From: Neisseria sp.
GTDB taxonomy: Bacteria; Pseudomonadota; Gammaproteobacteria; Burkholderiales; Neisseriaceae
NCBI GenBank assembly: GCA_030528455.1
Contig: JAUMYW010000013.1
Span: forward strand, 1 to 32,341
Direction of reading: 5' to 3'
Length of the DNA: 32,341 bases
The position numbers were made by a program, and so were the translations under genes. This document shows positions 24,530-32,280 of the stretch, piece after piece; the stretch's first letter is position 1; each line of letters opens with the position of its first letter. The notes under the pieces are model-generated. The model was not told the DNA's origin, searched no databases, and worked only from the letters and a program-made list of their open reading frames with translations.

Positions 24530-25507
24530 ATGTGTGATAGTTGCTCCGCGCAGCTGGTCAGGCGCAGCCGCCACCGTTTTGAGTGGCTGCTGTTCGGCTC
24601 GGCAGCGTTTCTAACCGTACTGGTTTTCTCGGTTGCTTTGGCGTTGTCGGTGTACAAACAGGAAACGCTGAGTGTTTTGAAGGAAGCCGCCGTCGCCGAA
24701 TATCGGGCCGACCGTTACGAGCAGGCCGCCGATCTGTCTGACGAAGAAATTCTGGCAAAATTGTCCGAAGACGAACGGGAAGTCATTGCTGCGGTTGAAG
24801 ATTTGGAAACCCCGCTGGTGCTGCTTGCGCCTTTCGGATTGATTTTGTTCATTATTTATTCCGTAGGCAAGGTTTATGGCGTGGCACGGGCAAACGGTAT
24901 CAAGGTCGGAGCGAATCAGTTTCCCGAAGTGCATCGGATGTGGGTGGAGATGTCGCAGAAACTGGGGATGAAAAAAGTTCCTGAACTGTATATCCAAAAC
25001 GGCAACGGAACGCTGAATGCGTTTGCCACCTGTTTGCCCGGTTACCGTGCTTTCGGCGTGATTTATTCCGATATTCTCGAACGCGCGCTGGCCAATCGGG
25101 ATGAAAAAAGCCTGCGTTTTATTTTGGGACATGAATTGGGGCATATCCGTTTGAGCCATGTGGCATGGTGGTACAACGCGCTGACGGTGGCGGCCAATCT
25201 GCCGGGCATCAATTATTTTCTCGGCCTGCCGTTGAGCCGTTCGCGCGAATACGGTTGCGACAAACTGGGTTATGCTTTGTCTGAAGACCGCGAGCAGCAC
25301 GGCCTGCTGATGTTGGCGGCGGGCAAACACCTTTACCGCCAAGTCGATCGGGAGGCGTATGAAGCCGATTATCTGTATACGCGCAGTTTCTGGGCAGTCG
25401 TGCATAATTTTTTCGGCTCGCATCCGAACATCAGCTGGCGTATCGCAGCTTTGCGTCAAAATCGCCACGGAGATTTGCTGCTGCCCAAGAAAACGGGTAG
25501 GCAATAA
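24530..25507 (+). CDS. M48-family membrane metalloprotease
   Basis: A 325-residue zinc peptidase. Two membrane helices precede the catalytic part: about 18-42 (WLLFGSAAFLTVLVFSVALA) and 94-117 (PLVLLAPFGLILFIIYSVG). The zinc motif is HELGH (201-205) in FILGHELGHIRLSH, and the third ligand Glu240 lies in SREYGCDKLG, as in HtpX and other M48 enzymes. The upstream segment LYIQNGNGTLNAFATCL is also typical. It is not HtpX, which differs in helix number and order. The N terminus MCDSC holds a CxxC pair. The ATG at 24530 follows GAGGAA; the longer ORF from 24401 crosses the promoter. Confidence 0.88.
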   Translation: MCDSCSAQLVRRSRHRFEWLLFGSAAFLTVLVFSVALALSVYKQETLSVLKEAAVAEYRADRYEQAADLSDEEILAKLSEDEREVIAAVEDLETPLVLLAPFGLILFIIYSVGKVYGVARANGIKVGANQFPEVHRMWVEMSQKLGMKKVPELYIQNGNGTLNAFATCLPGYRAFGVIYSDILERALANRDEKSLRFILGHELGHIRLSHVAWWYNALTVAANLPGINYFLGLPLSRSREYGCDKLGYALSEDREQHGLLMLAAGKHLYRQVDREAYEADYLYTRSFWAVVHNFFGSHPNISWRIAALRQNRHGDLLLPKKTGRQ

Positions 25508-25525
25508 TGTCTGCTGACATTTCCG

Positions 25526-25537
25526 AGGCCGTCTGAA
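25526..25537 (+). repeat. AG-DUS after the M48 gene
   Basis: Exact AGGCCGTCTGAA, part of a small GCCGT/ACGGC hairpin (25528-25544) without a T-run. Confidence 0.75.
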
Positions 25538-25562
25538 AAACGGCGGAAACCGAAAAACGTAA

Positions 25563-25595
25563 AAAACGGCAGAGTGTTTCACATTCTGCCGTTTT
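25563..25595. terminator. Bidirectional terminator between the M48 gene and prfB
   Basis: AAAACGGCAGA (25563-25573) and TCTGCCGTTTT (25585-25595), 11-bp perfect stem with A- and T-tails on both sides. Serves the convergent genes. Not made from a DUS. Confidence 0.85.
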
Positions 25596-25631
25596 ACCGT
25601 CTGATGCGGCGGTTAAATCCGCTTGCAGGAT

Positions 25632-26735
25632 TTACACGCCCTGTTTCAGGCTGGCTTCGATAAAGCCGTCCAAATCGCCGTCAAGTACGGCTTTGGTGTT
25701 GCCGACTTCGTGGCCGGTTCGCAGGTCTTTGATGCGCGAGGAATCCAAAACATAGGAACGGATCTGGCTGCCCCAGCCCACATCGGATTTGCCGTCCTCC
25801 AAAGCCTGTTTCTCTTCGTTTCGCTTGCGCATTTCCAATTCGTAGAGCTTGGATTTCAGCATTTCCATCGCAGCGGCTTTGTTGGCGTGCTGCGAGCGGT
25901 CGTTCTGGCACTGTACGACAATGCCTGAGGGTTCGTGGGTAATGCGGACGGCGGAGTCGGTTTTGTTGATGTGCTGGCCGCCCGCGCCCGATGCGCGGTA
26001 GGTGTCGATACGCAAATCGGAGGGATTGATTTCGATTTCGATGCTGTCGTCCACTTCGGGGTAAACGAAAACGGATGAAAACGAAGTGTGCCGTTTGTTG
26101 TTGGAGTCGAACGGCGAGTAGCGTACAAGACGGTGTACGCCGGTTTCGGTACGCAGCAGGCCGTAGGCATATTCGCCTTCCAATCGGATGGTGGCGCGGT
26201 TGACACCGGCGATTTCTCCGTCATCCTGTTCCAAAATTTCGACTTTGAAGCCTTTGCGTTCGGCATAGCGCGTGTACATACGCAGCAGCATACCCGCCCA
26301 GTCTTCTGCTTCCGTGCCGCCCGCGCCGGCGGTGATGTCGATGAAACAGTTGTTCGGATCGGCCGGCTGGTTGAACATCCGTTTGAATTCGAGTTCGGCC
26401 ATCTGGCGTTCCAGCTCGGCAACGTCTTCCTGTATTGCAGCGAAGCCGTCTGCATCATTTTCTTCTACTGTCATTTCAATCAGCATGCGGTTGTCTTCGA
26501 TGCCGCTTGCGATATTGTCCAAAGTTAAAACAATGCCTTCGAGAATTTTGCGTTCTTTGCCGATTTCTTGTGCTTTTTTCGGGTCGTTCCATAATTCGGG
26601 ATCTTCCGACAGACCGATAACTTCTTCCAAGCGTTCTTTTTTGCCTTGGTAGTCCATATAGGCGCGGATGTCGGTGCTGCGCTGTTCAAGGTTGTTTAAG
26701 GTATTGTTTAACTGATTGATGATTTCAGCTTCCAT
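25632..26735 (-). CDS. prfB: Peptide chain release factor 2, no frameshift site
   Basis: Terminates translation at UGA and UAA. The 367-residue protein has the RF2 anticodon-like SPF (207-209) in [13 protein letters not shown] and the catalytic GGQ (252-254) in [12 protein letters not shown]. In most bacteria the gene holds an in-frame UGA near codon 26 (CTTTGAC) that requires a +1 shift. Here codons 25-29 read AYMDY (TATATGGACTAC) and the ORF is continuous. Feedback by frameshifting is therefore absent. The ATG at 26735 has GGGAAAAG upstream. It is the only minus-strand gene right of the origin. Confidence 0.97.
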   Translation of the reverse strand: MEAEIINQLNNTLNNLEQRSTDIRAYMDYQGKKERLEEVIGLSEDPELWNDPKKAQEIGKERKILEGIVLTLDNIASGIEDNRMLIEMTVEENDADGFAAIQEDVAELERQMAELEFKRMFNQPADPNNCFIDITAGAGGTEAEDWAGMLLRMYTRYAERKGFKVEILEQDDGEIAGVNRATIRLEGEYAYGLLRTETGVHRLVRYSPFDSNNKRHTSFSSVFVYPEVDDSIEIEINPSDLRIDTYRASGAGGQHINKTDSAVRITHEPSGIVVQCQNDRSQHANKAAAMEMLKSKLYELEMRKRNEEKQALEDGKSDVGWGSQIRSYVLDSSRIKDLRTGHEVGNTKAVLDGDLDGFIEASLKQGV

Positions 26736-26880
26736 GATGTTCTTTTCCCAGTTTGGTTTCAGGCGCGTATTGTAAAGGATTTGGTGCGGCTTGTGCGTGT
26801 GCTGCATGATTTGTTGTGTTTGGAGACGGTGGAAAATGGTTTGTAAAAATAGAGGGTTTGGTGTGATGGGTGAAAAAAGT

Positions 26881-26909
26881 TTTAGTAAATATTAAAAATG
26901 AGATAATAT
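26881..26909 (+). promoter_or_regulatory. Promoter of the nhaC-like gene
   Basis: TTTAGT (26881-26886), 17 bases, TAATAT (26904-26909), in a very AT-rich stretch. Assigned with caution. Confidence 0.4.
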
Positions 26910-26913
26910 TTTT

Positions 26914-26929
26914 CATTTATACATAAATG
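26914..26929. promoter_or_regulatory. Dyad upstream of the nhaC-like gene
   Basis: CATTTATACATAAATG: 7-bp arms, 2-base centre, just downstream of the predicted -10 and before GGAGGAAG. Its position fits a repressor site; the regulator is unknown. Confidence 0.45.
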
Positions 26930-26950
26930 AGGTGTTGGAGGAAGGGTATT

Positions 26951-28339
26951 ATGGAAGTTCCTTTATTGACGATAAAAGCACGTGAAGCTTGGTTGATTGC
27001 TGTGGCGATTGTGGCGGCTTTGGGCGTAACGATGATTGTTTTGGGCTGGGTGCCGCATTTGTCGCTCTTGCTGGCGGTGTTCGCCCTGCTGCTTTTGGGC
27101 CGTCTGAAAAAGCAGCCTTTCGTTTTGTTGCAGGGACGTATGGCGGACGGCGTGATGTCGGGCATAGGGGCGATTTACCTGTTTTCCTTTATCGGTTTGC
27201 TGGTGAGCGCGCTGATGATGTCGGGTGCGATTCCGACTTTGATGTATTACGGCTTTGATTTGATTTCGCCGGATTGGTTTTATGTGTCGGCGTTTGTGTT
27301 GACTTCGGTGGTCGGCGTGGCCATCGGCAGCAGTCTGACGACTTGTGCGACTGTCGGCGTGGCGTTTATGGGCATGGCGAATGCGTTTGACGCGCAGGCG
27401 GCGGTAGTGGCCGGTGCGGTGGTATCGGGCGCGTTTTTCGGCGACAAGATGTCGCCGCTGTCGGATACCTGTTCGATTGCGTCTTCGGTGGTCGGCATCG
27501 ATTTGTTCGACCATATCCGCAATATGATGTATACCACCGTCCCTGCTTGGATATTGACCGCGCTGTTTTTGTGGCTGATGTCTTCGCATACGGCCGATGC
27601 GGATTTGAACAGCATTACCGCATTGCAGGCCAGCTTGGAAAACAGCGGTCTGGTACACGCTTACTCGCTGCTGCCGTTTGCCGTGCTGGTGGTGCTGGCG
27701 GTGATGAAGGTAAACGCGATTTATGCGATTTCGGCAACGATTGCGGTGGCTTTGGGCTTGACCTACCTGCACAGCAGCCCGTCTTTGGGCGACTTGGGCG
27801 GCTGGTTTTTTGCGGGCTACAAACCGGCTGAAAACCTGGATTTGGGCGTGGTCGGCAAGCTGGTGTCGCGCGGCGGCGTGCAGAGTATGTTTTTTACGCA
27901 GACGCTGGTGATTCTGGCTTTGAGCGTGGGCGGCCTGTTGCAGGCTTTGGGTATTCTGCCCGCCCTGCTGGAAAGCGTGCGTCATTTGTTGGGCAAAACG
28001 GGCAATGCGGTGTTTGCGGCGGCGATGACGTCTTTGGGCATCAATGTTTTGATCGGCGAACAGTATTTGAGCCTGCTGCTGTCGGGCAACACTTTTCTGC
28101 CGGTGTTCCAAAAACTCGGCCTGCATCCGCGCAATCTGGCACGCACGGTGGAAGACGCGGGAACGGTGGTCAATCCGCTGGTGCCGTGGAGCGTGTGCGG
28201 CGTATTTATCAGCGGCGTGTTGGAAGTGCCGGTGCTGGATTATCTGCCGTATGCGTTTTTCTGCTATCTCTGCTTGCTGCTGACCGTGCTGTTCGGTTTC
28301 ACCGGCATCACGCTGAGCCGCACCAAACCTGCGGAATAA
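26951..28339 (+). CDS. NhaC-family Na+/H+ antiporter
   Basis: A 462-residue inner-membrane protein with about 11-12 hydrophobic helices. Family motifs include LMMSGAIPTLMYYGFDLISP, VVGVAIGSSLTTCATVGVAF, VVSGAFFGDKMSPLSDTCSI, and late AGTVVNPLVPWSVCGVFISG. NhaC proteins exchange Na+ (sometimes organic anions such as malate and lactate in the MleN branch) for protons; the substrate cannot be fixed from sequence. The ATG at 26951 follows GGAGGAAGG. It is monocistronic, closed by a strong terminator. Confidence 0.9.
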   Translation: MEVPLLTIKAREAWLIAVAIVAALGVTMIVLGWVPHLSLLLAVFALLLLGRLKKQPFVLLQGRMADGVMSGIGAIYLFSFIGLLVSALMMSGAIPTLMYYGFDLISPDWFYVSAFVLTSVVGVAIGSSLTTCATVGVAFMGMANAFDAQAAVVAGAVVSGAFFGDKMSPLSDTCSIASSVVGIDLFDHIRNMMYTTVPAWILTALFLWLMSSHTADADLNSITALQASLENSGLVHAYSLLPFAVLVVLAVMKVNAIYAISATIAVALGLTYLHSSPSLGDLGGWFFAGYKPAENLDLGVVGKLVSRGGVQSMFFTQTLVILALSVGGLLQALGILPALLESVRHLLGKTGNAVFAAAMTSLGINVLIGEQYLSLLLSGNTFLPVFQKLGLHPRNLARTVEDAGTVVNPLVPWSVCGVFISGVLEVPVLDYLPYAFFCYLCLLLTVLFGFTGITLSRTKPAE

Positions 28340-28355
28340 GTGCGGTGGCATGACG

Positions 28356-28387
28356 AAAAAGGCGGACGTTCGTTCCGCCTTTTTTTG
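28356..28387 (+). terminator. Terminator of the nhaC-like gene
   Basis: AAAAAGGCGGA (28356-28366) and TCCGCCTTTTT (28374-28384), 7-base loop, T-run. Not made from a DUS. Confidence 0.9.
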
Positions 28388-28411
28388 TTTGAACCTTCCT
28401 TGAAGCCGGTT

Positions 28412-28458
28412 TTCAGACGGCATCGCGCGCCCGATTTGACGGCAGACGGCGATGCCGT
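28412..28458. repeat. AT-DUS and overlapping inverted repeat before the benE-like gene
   Basis: ATGCCGTCTGAA on minus (28423-28412). It overlaps a 10-bp inverted repeat, ACGGCATCGC (28417-28426) and GCGATGCCGT (28449-28458), with a 22-base loop. Confidence 0.6.
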
Positions 28459-28481
28459 TATCTTTGCATAACTTTACTTTG

Positions 28482-28493
28482 AGGCCGTCTGAA
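28482..28493 (+). repeat. AG-DUS before the benE-like gene
   Basis: Exact AGGCCGTCTGAA, 78 bp upstream of the ATG. Confidence 0.75.
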
Positions 28494-28496
28494 AAA

Positions 28497-28560
28497 GGCG
28501 GCGTGTTTTTGACCGCAGGAGAGCCGGCTGCCGGTAGGCCGCCAACCCGAATGCGGAGGG
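28497..28560 (+). promoter_or_regulatory. GC-rich structured leader of the benE-like gene
   Basis: CCGCA (28513-28517) can pair with TGCGG (28552-28556), which touches the GGAGGG ribosome site (28555-28560). GGCGGC (28497-28502) can pair with GCCGCC (28538-28543) in an alternative fold. It does not match a riboswitch class that I can recognise. Confidence 0.35.
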
Positions 28561-28570
28561 CAAAAAAATC

Positions 28571-29746
28571 ATGATGAAACTTCCTTTCGCTTCTTCACAT
28601 TTGTCCGCCGCCGTAGCCGCTTTGCTGGTGTCTTACGGCAGCAGCGCAGTGATTATTTTCCAAGCGGCCAAGGCATTCGGCGCGACGGATACGCAAGTCG
28701 TTTCGTGGTTTACCGTTATCGGGCTGGTGTGTGCCGTGCTGACGGTTGTTCTGAGCCTGCGTTACCGCGCGCCTGTGATGATGGCGTGGTGTACGCCCGG
28801 CGCGGCGATGATGGTGTCGCTGACAGGCATTCCGCTGTCGGACGCTGTGGCGGCCTTCATGTTTGCCGGCGGCATGATGTTTTTCGCTTCGGCCAGCGGT
28901 TTTTTCGACCGTTTGGTCGGCTTGATTCCGCCGACTTTGGCTTCGGCGATGCTGGCGGGGATTCTGGTCAATTTCGGCAGCCGCGTGTTTGCTGCGATGA
29001 ACGTGCAGACGGCTTTGGTACTGCTGATGCTGGCCGTTTATCTGCTGGTTAAAATCCGCTGGCAGGGATACAGCATTTTGTGGATGCTCTGTGTCGCGCT
29101 CGTTTACGGAACGTTTGCCGGACTGCTTGACTGGTCGGCGGTCAGACTGATGCCGCCGGTGTTGGAGTGGGTGTCGCCGACTTTTCATTTCGGCCATATC
29201 GTCAGCGTGGGCGTGCCTTTGTTTATCGCGTCGCTGGCTGCGCAAAACGTTCCCGGCATGGCGATTTTCCGGGCATACGGTTTCGACAAAGTTCCGGCCG
29301 CGCCTTTGGTGGGTTCGTCTGCCGCCGCTACATTTCTGTTTGCGCCGTTCGGTGCGTTTATGGTGAACCTGGCGGCCATCAGTTCGGCCATCTGCATGGG
29401 CAGCGATGTGGACAAAGATCCAAGCCGCCGTTATCTTTCAACCGTTTTGCTCGGCGCATTGTATGTTTTACTCGGTGCGGCAGGCGGCGTAGTGGTTTCC
29501 CTGTTTGCCGTACTGCCGGAGGAATTATTGTTCGCTTTGGCAGGCATTGCTGTGTTTGCCACTTTGCAGAACAATCTGATTAACGCAATGCGTGATGAAG
29601 ATACGCGTGAAGCTTCGCTGATTACGATGCTTGCCAGCGCGTCCGGTTTGTCGCTGTTCGGTATCAGCAGCGCATTTTGGGGTTTGGTATTCGGTTTGGC
29701 GGTTTACCATTTGAACCGTTGGACCGCGCGTCAGAAAAAGAGTTGA
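28571..29746 (+). CDS. BenE-family transporter (benzoate:H+ symporter type)
   Basis: A 391-residue inner-membrane protein with about 12 helices. The BenE pattern is clear: SYGSSAVIIFQAAKAFGATD, APVMMAWCTPGAAMMVS, GLIPPTLASAMLAGILVNFG, and ASLAAQNVPGMAIFRAYGFD followed by the APFGAFMVNLAAISSAICMG block. The family is named for benzoate uptake in Acinetobacter. No aromatic degradation gene is nearby, so the real substrate is open. There are two ATGs in tandem (28571 and 28574) behind GGAGGG. Confidence 0.88.
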   Translation: MMKLPFASSHLSAAVAALLVSYGSSAVIIFQAAKAFGATDTQVVSWFTVIGLVCAVLTVVLSLRYRAPVMMAWCTPGAAMMVSLTGIPLSDAVAAFMFAGGMMFFASASGFFDRLVGLIPPTLASAMLAGILVNFGSRVFAAMNVQTALVLLMLAVYLLVKIRWQGYSILWMLCVALVYGTFAGLLDWSAVRLMPPVLEWVSPTFHFGHIVSVGVPLFIASLAAQNVPGMAIFRAYGFDKVPAAPLVGSSAAATFLFAPFGAFMVNLAAISSAICMGSDVDKDPSRRYLSTVLLGALYVLLGAAGGVVVSLFAVLPEELLFALAGIAVFATLQNNLINAMRDEDTREASLITMLASASGLSLFGISSAFWGLVFGLAVYHLNRWTARQKKS

Positions 29747-29777
29747 ATGCCGTCTGCATCTTGGTTCTGCAGACGGC
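29747..29777 (+). terminator. DUS-pair terminator after the benE-like gene
   Basis: ATGCCGTCTGCA (29747-29758) directly follows the TGA stop. Its arm GCCGTCTGCA pairs with TGCAGACGGC (29768-29777), 9-base loop. The only exact ATGCCGTCTGCA right of the origin. Confidence 0.7.
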
Positions 29778-29796
29778 TTGATACAGGAGAACGAAT

Positions 29797-30792
29797 ATGA
29801 ACAAACAGCAGTTGGCCGACAGTCTGCCTTTGGAGCTGCAGACCATTTGGCAGAAAACCGAAAAACCGTTTGTCCGAATCATAACGGAACGTGCCCGGGC
29901 ACCGTTGCCGCCGACTGCCTCCAAATTCGGCGGCGTACCCTATATGCCGTACGGTTCGGCTTATCCGGAATGCAGAGGCGAACCGCTTTACCTTCTGGCA
30001 CAAATCAATTTCGCCGAAGTCCGCCGCGCGACAGGTAGTCTGGTTTCAGTCGGAAATGCCGTGCTGCCGGAACAAGGTGTATTGCAGATTTTTATCGCAG
30101 GAAACGATTTGTACGGTTTGGATTTCGACCGTCCTTATCCGCAGAAAGGAAGTACCTATCAAGTCTGTTTTTACGAACACGACGGTCTGCCCGAAGATGC
30201 CTCCGCCGCAGCGCGTGCCCGGAATATATTTGAAAGTCTGTTCCGCAGAAACAGGCAGGCAGAGACGGGATTTCCAAACAACCGGACAGAAGGCGGATTA
30301 TTCAGTTTCGTGAAATCCTTATTCCAACAGCCGGGTCGTCCGGAAGTTGCCGCGTCTGGGCTGCAGACGGCAGGAGAAGCAGTGTTGCCGCTTTACGGCG
30401 AATACGCCCTGTATTTCGAACGCGACAGCGCAGGTCTTTCGTCGTCTGACGAAGTGGAGGGCAGACGCTGGTTCGGAGAAGAAGGTTTTTGGGCTTATTG
30501 CGAACGACTGGCGGCAGACGACGAAGAAGCCGAACGGATTTTCAACGGCTTTGGGGAAATCGCGCCGATGTTCGGCCATCAGCTTTTCGGCTATCCGAGC
30601 TTTACGCAATTCGATGTGCGCGATGCCGACAGTAAAGAAGTTCTGTTGCTGCAAATCGGTTCCGAATACGATGACGGCGGGCTGTCTGGCATCATGTGGG
30701 GAGATGCGGGCATCGGCAATTTCTTTATCGCGCCGGAAGATTTAGCCGCCAAACGTTTCGACAGGTTGCGTTACCATTGGGATTGCGGTTGA
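29797..30792 (+). CDS. DUF1963 (YwqG-like) protein
   Basis: A 331-residue soluble protein. Family features are the N-terminal ASKFGGVPYMPYGSAYPECR, then LYLLAQINFAEV, LPEQGVLQIFIAGNDLYGLD, and the C-terminal block HQLFGYPSFTQFDV with LLLQIGSEYDDGGLSGIMWGD (in two parts) ending GNFFIAPEDLAAKRFDRL. The DUF1963 family has no settled function. Residues about 143-195 form a low-conservation insert (FESLFRRNRQ to GLQTAGE) that contains a DUS-like string (30361 on). AGGAGA precedes the ATG. Confidence 0.85.
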   Translation: MNKQQLADSLPLELQTIWQKTEKPFVRIITERARAPLPPTASKFGGVPYMPYGSAYPECRGEPLYLLAQINFAEVRRATGSLVSVGNAVLPEQGVLQIFIAGNDLYGLDFDRPYPQKGSTYQVCFYEHDGLPEDASAAARARNIFESLFRRNRQAETGFPNNRTEGGLFSFVKSLFQQPGRPEVAASGLQTAGEAVLPLYGEYALYFERDSAGLSSSDEVEGRRWFGEEGFWAYCERLAADDEEAERIFNGFGEIAPMFGHQLFGYPSFTQFDVRDADSKEVLLLQIGSEYDDGGLSGIMWGDAGIGNFFIAPEDLAAKRFDRLRYHWDCG

Positions 30793-30825
30793 GCGGCAGA
30801 TATAGAAGCCGCGCACCGCCCGCGT

Positions 30826-30831
30826 TATAAT
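30826..30831 (+). promoter_or_regulatory. Possible rsmD promoter -10
   Basis: Perfect TATAAT overlapping a DUS variant (TAGCCGTCTGCA, 30831-30842). No convincing -35. Confidence 0.4.
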
Positions 30832-30843
30832 AGCCGTCTGCAG

Positions 30844-30884
30844 AGGCCGTCTGAAAGTTGCTCAGCAAATTTTTCAGGCGGCCT
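30844..30884. repeat. AG-DUS hairpin in the rsmD leader
   Basis: AGGCCGTCTGAAA (30844-30856) pairs through 13 bp (one G-U) with the strand ending at 30884. The loop holds a second small hairpin, TTGC-TCA-GCAA. No T-run follows, and rsmD begins 19 bp later, so it may be a leader structure rather than a terminator. Confidence 0.6.
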
Positions 30885-30902
30885 GTTTACCGAAGGCCAG
30901 TT

Positions 30903-31490
30903 ATGAACCGCAAAACAAACAATCCCAAACATCAAAACCAAATCCGCATCATCGGCGGCAGCTGCAGAGGGCGGAAAATCAGTTTTCCCTCGGCAGACGG
31001 CCTGCGCCCGACTCCGGACATGGTGCGCGAACGCCTGTTCAACTGGCTCGGACAAGACCTGACGGGATGGAACGTATTGGATCTGTTTGCGGGAAGCGGC
31101 GCGCTTGGCTTGGAAGCAGCCTCGCGTAACGCCAAACAAGTCATTTTAGTAGAGCAGAACCGCCAAGTCGCGAAAAACCTGCAAGGACATGCCCAAATAT
31201 TCCGTTTGGCACAAGCAGAAGTCTATTGCGGCGATGCCTTTGCCTACCTGAAACAGGCAGGAACATCGTTCGACCTCGTGTTTCTCGATCCTCCCTTTGC
31301 CTGGCAGGCATGGAAAGAATTGTTCGGAATATTGCAACGCCGCTTGAAAAACGGCGGCAAAATCTATATCGAAGCAGGCACTTTGCCAGATTTGCCGACC
31401 AATTTCGTATTGCTGAAAGCAGGAAAGTCAGGCATGAGTCGTTTTCTGCTGCTGGAGAAGCACCCACTGAGTCCAAATCAAGACGAATAA
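30903..31490 (+). CDS. rsmD: 16S rRNA (guanine966-N2)-methyltransferase
   Basis: Methylates G966 of 16S rRNA using SAM. The 195-residue protein has the N-terminal IRIIGGSCRGRKI, the family motif LRPTPDMVRERLFNWL, SAM motif I LDLFAGSGALGLEAASR (about 59-75), and the catalytic motif VFLDPPF (about 128-135). The ATG at 30903 is chosen because AAGG precedes it and it gives the normal length; the longer ORF from 30858 reads through the DUS hairpin. It is followed by the ferredoxin gene after 124 bp. Confidence 0.96.
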   Translation: MNRKTNNPKHQNQIRIIGGSCRGRKISFPSADGLRPTPDMVRERLFNWLGQDLTGWNVLDLFAGSGALGLEAASRNAKQVILVEQNRQVAKNLQGHAQIFRLAQAEVYCGDAFAYLKQAGTSFDLVFLDPPFAWQAWKELFGILQRRLKNGGKIYIEAGTLPDLPTNFVLLKAGKSGMSRFLLLEKHPLSPNQDE

Positions 31491-31557
31491 CCCAACCATA
31501 TTTGTAAGAATGATTATCTCTAATAATTAATTCATATAAAACAAAAAAGTACAAATA

Positions 31558-31566
31558 TGCTATAAT
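31558..31566 (+). promoter_or_regulatory. Extended -10 promoter of the ferredoxin gene
   Basis: TGCTATAAT: TGn plus perfect TATAAT (31561-31566), no good -35. Upstream 31500-31560 is very AT-rich. The leader is about 41 bases. Confidence 0.6.
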
Positions 31567-31602
31567 CTCCGCCCTTTGAATAAACGCAAACCCAAAATAT
31601 AA

Positions 31603-31866
<264 letters not shown>

Positions 31867-31921
31867 AATCTTGATAAAATATGTATTTAGAGAGAAGTGG
31901 GTGAAAAATAAAAAATAACGC

Positions 31922-31950
31922 TTGACTTGATTTCCGGTGCTGTTTAATAT
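31922..31950 (+). promoter_or_regulatory. Promoter of the tRNA-tuf operon
   Basis: TTGACT (31922-31927), 17 bases, TAATAT (31945-31950), with an A-rich tract just upstream. The start would be near 31957, 8 bases before tRNA-Tyr. Confidence 0.8.
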
Positions 31951-31964
31951 TGCACCTCTCTTCC

Positions 31965-32048
31965 GGTGGGATTCCCGAGCGGTCAAAGGGGGCAGACTGT
32001 AAATCTGTTGCGAGAGCTTCGAAGGTTCGAATCCTTCTCCCACCACCA
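31965..32048 (+). tRNA. tRNA-Tyr (GTA)
   Basis: 84 nt with encoded CCA and the long variable arm expected for bacterial tRNA-Tyr. Acceptor GGTGGGA pairs with TCCCACC. Anticodon GTA at 31999-32001 in CTGTAAA. T-arm GGTTCGAATCC. Confidence 0.98.
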
Positions 32049-32085
32049 ATCATCCAATGACGTTGGAGCAGGCGAAAGAGTAAGT

Positions 32086-32159
32086 GCGGGTGTAGCTCAA
32101 TGGTAGAGCAGAAGCCTTCCAAGCTTACGGTGAGGGTTCGATTCCCTTCACCCGCTCCA
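32086..32159 (+). tRNA. tRNA-Gly (TCC)
   Basis: 74 nt with encoded CCA. Acceptor GCGGGTG pairs with CACCCGC. Anticodon TCC at 32118-32120 in CTTCCAA. The outer anticodon-stem pair is G-A, a mismatch; otherwise regular. Confidence 0.97.
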
Positions 32160-32169
32160 ATAATCATAA

Positions 32170-32244
<75 letters not shown>

Positions 32245-32280
32245 AAATCCCTTAACTTTTTACAGATAGGAAATTTTGCC

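Noticed and set aside
26963-28423. 486-codon open frame on minus, antisense to the nhaC-like gene
   Set aside because: Its composition (rich in Gln, Arg, His) is the usual shadow of a membrane-protein gene.
28511-28570. Glycine riboswitch before the benE-like gene
   Set aside because: A GGAGAG string is present but the rest of the conserved aptamer core is not.
31506-31524. Fur-box-like string before the ferredoxin gene
   Set aside because: About 12 of 19 matches in an AT-rich region, which is close to chance; a similar score occurs at 26902-26920.
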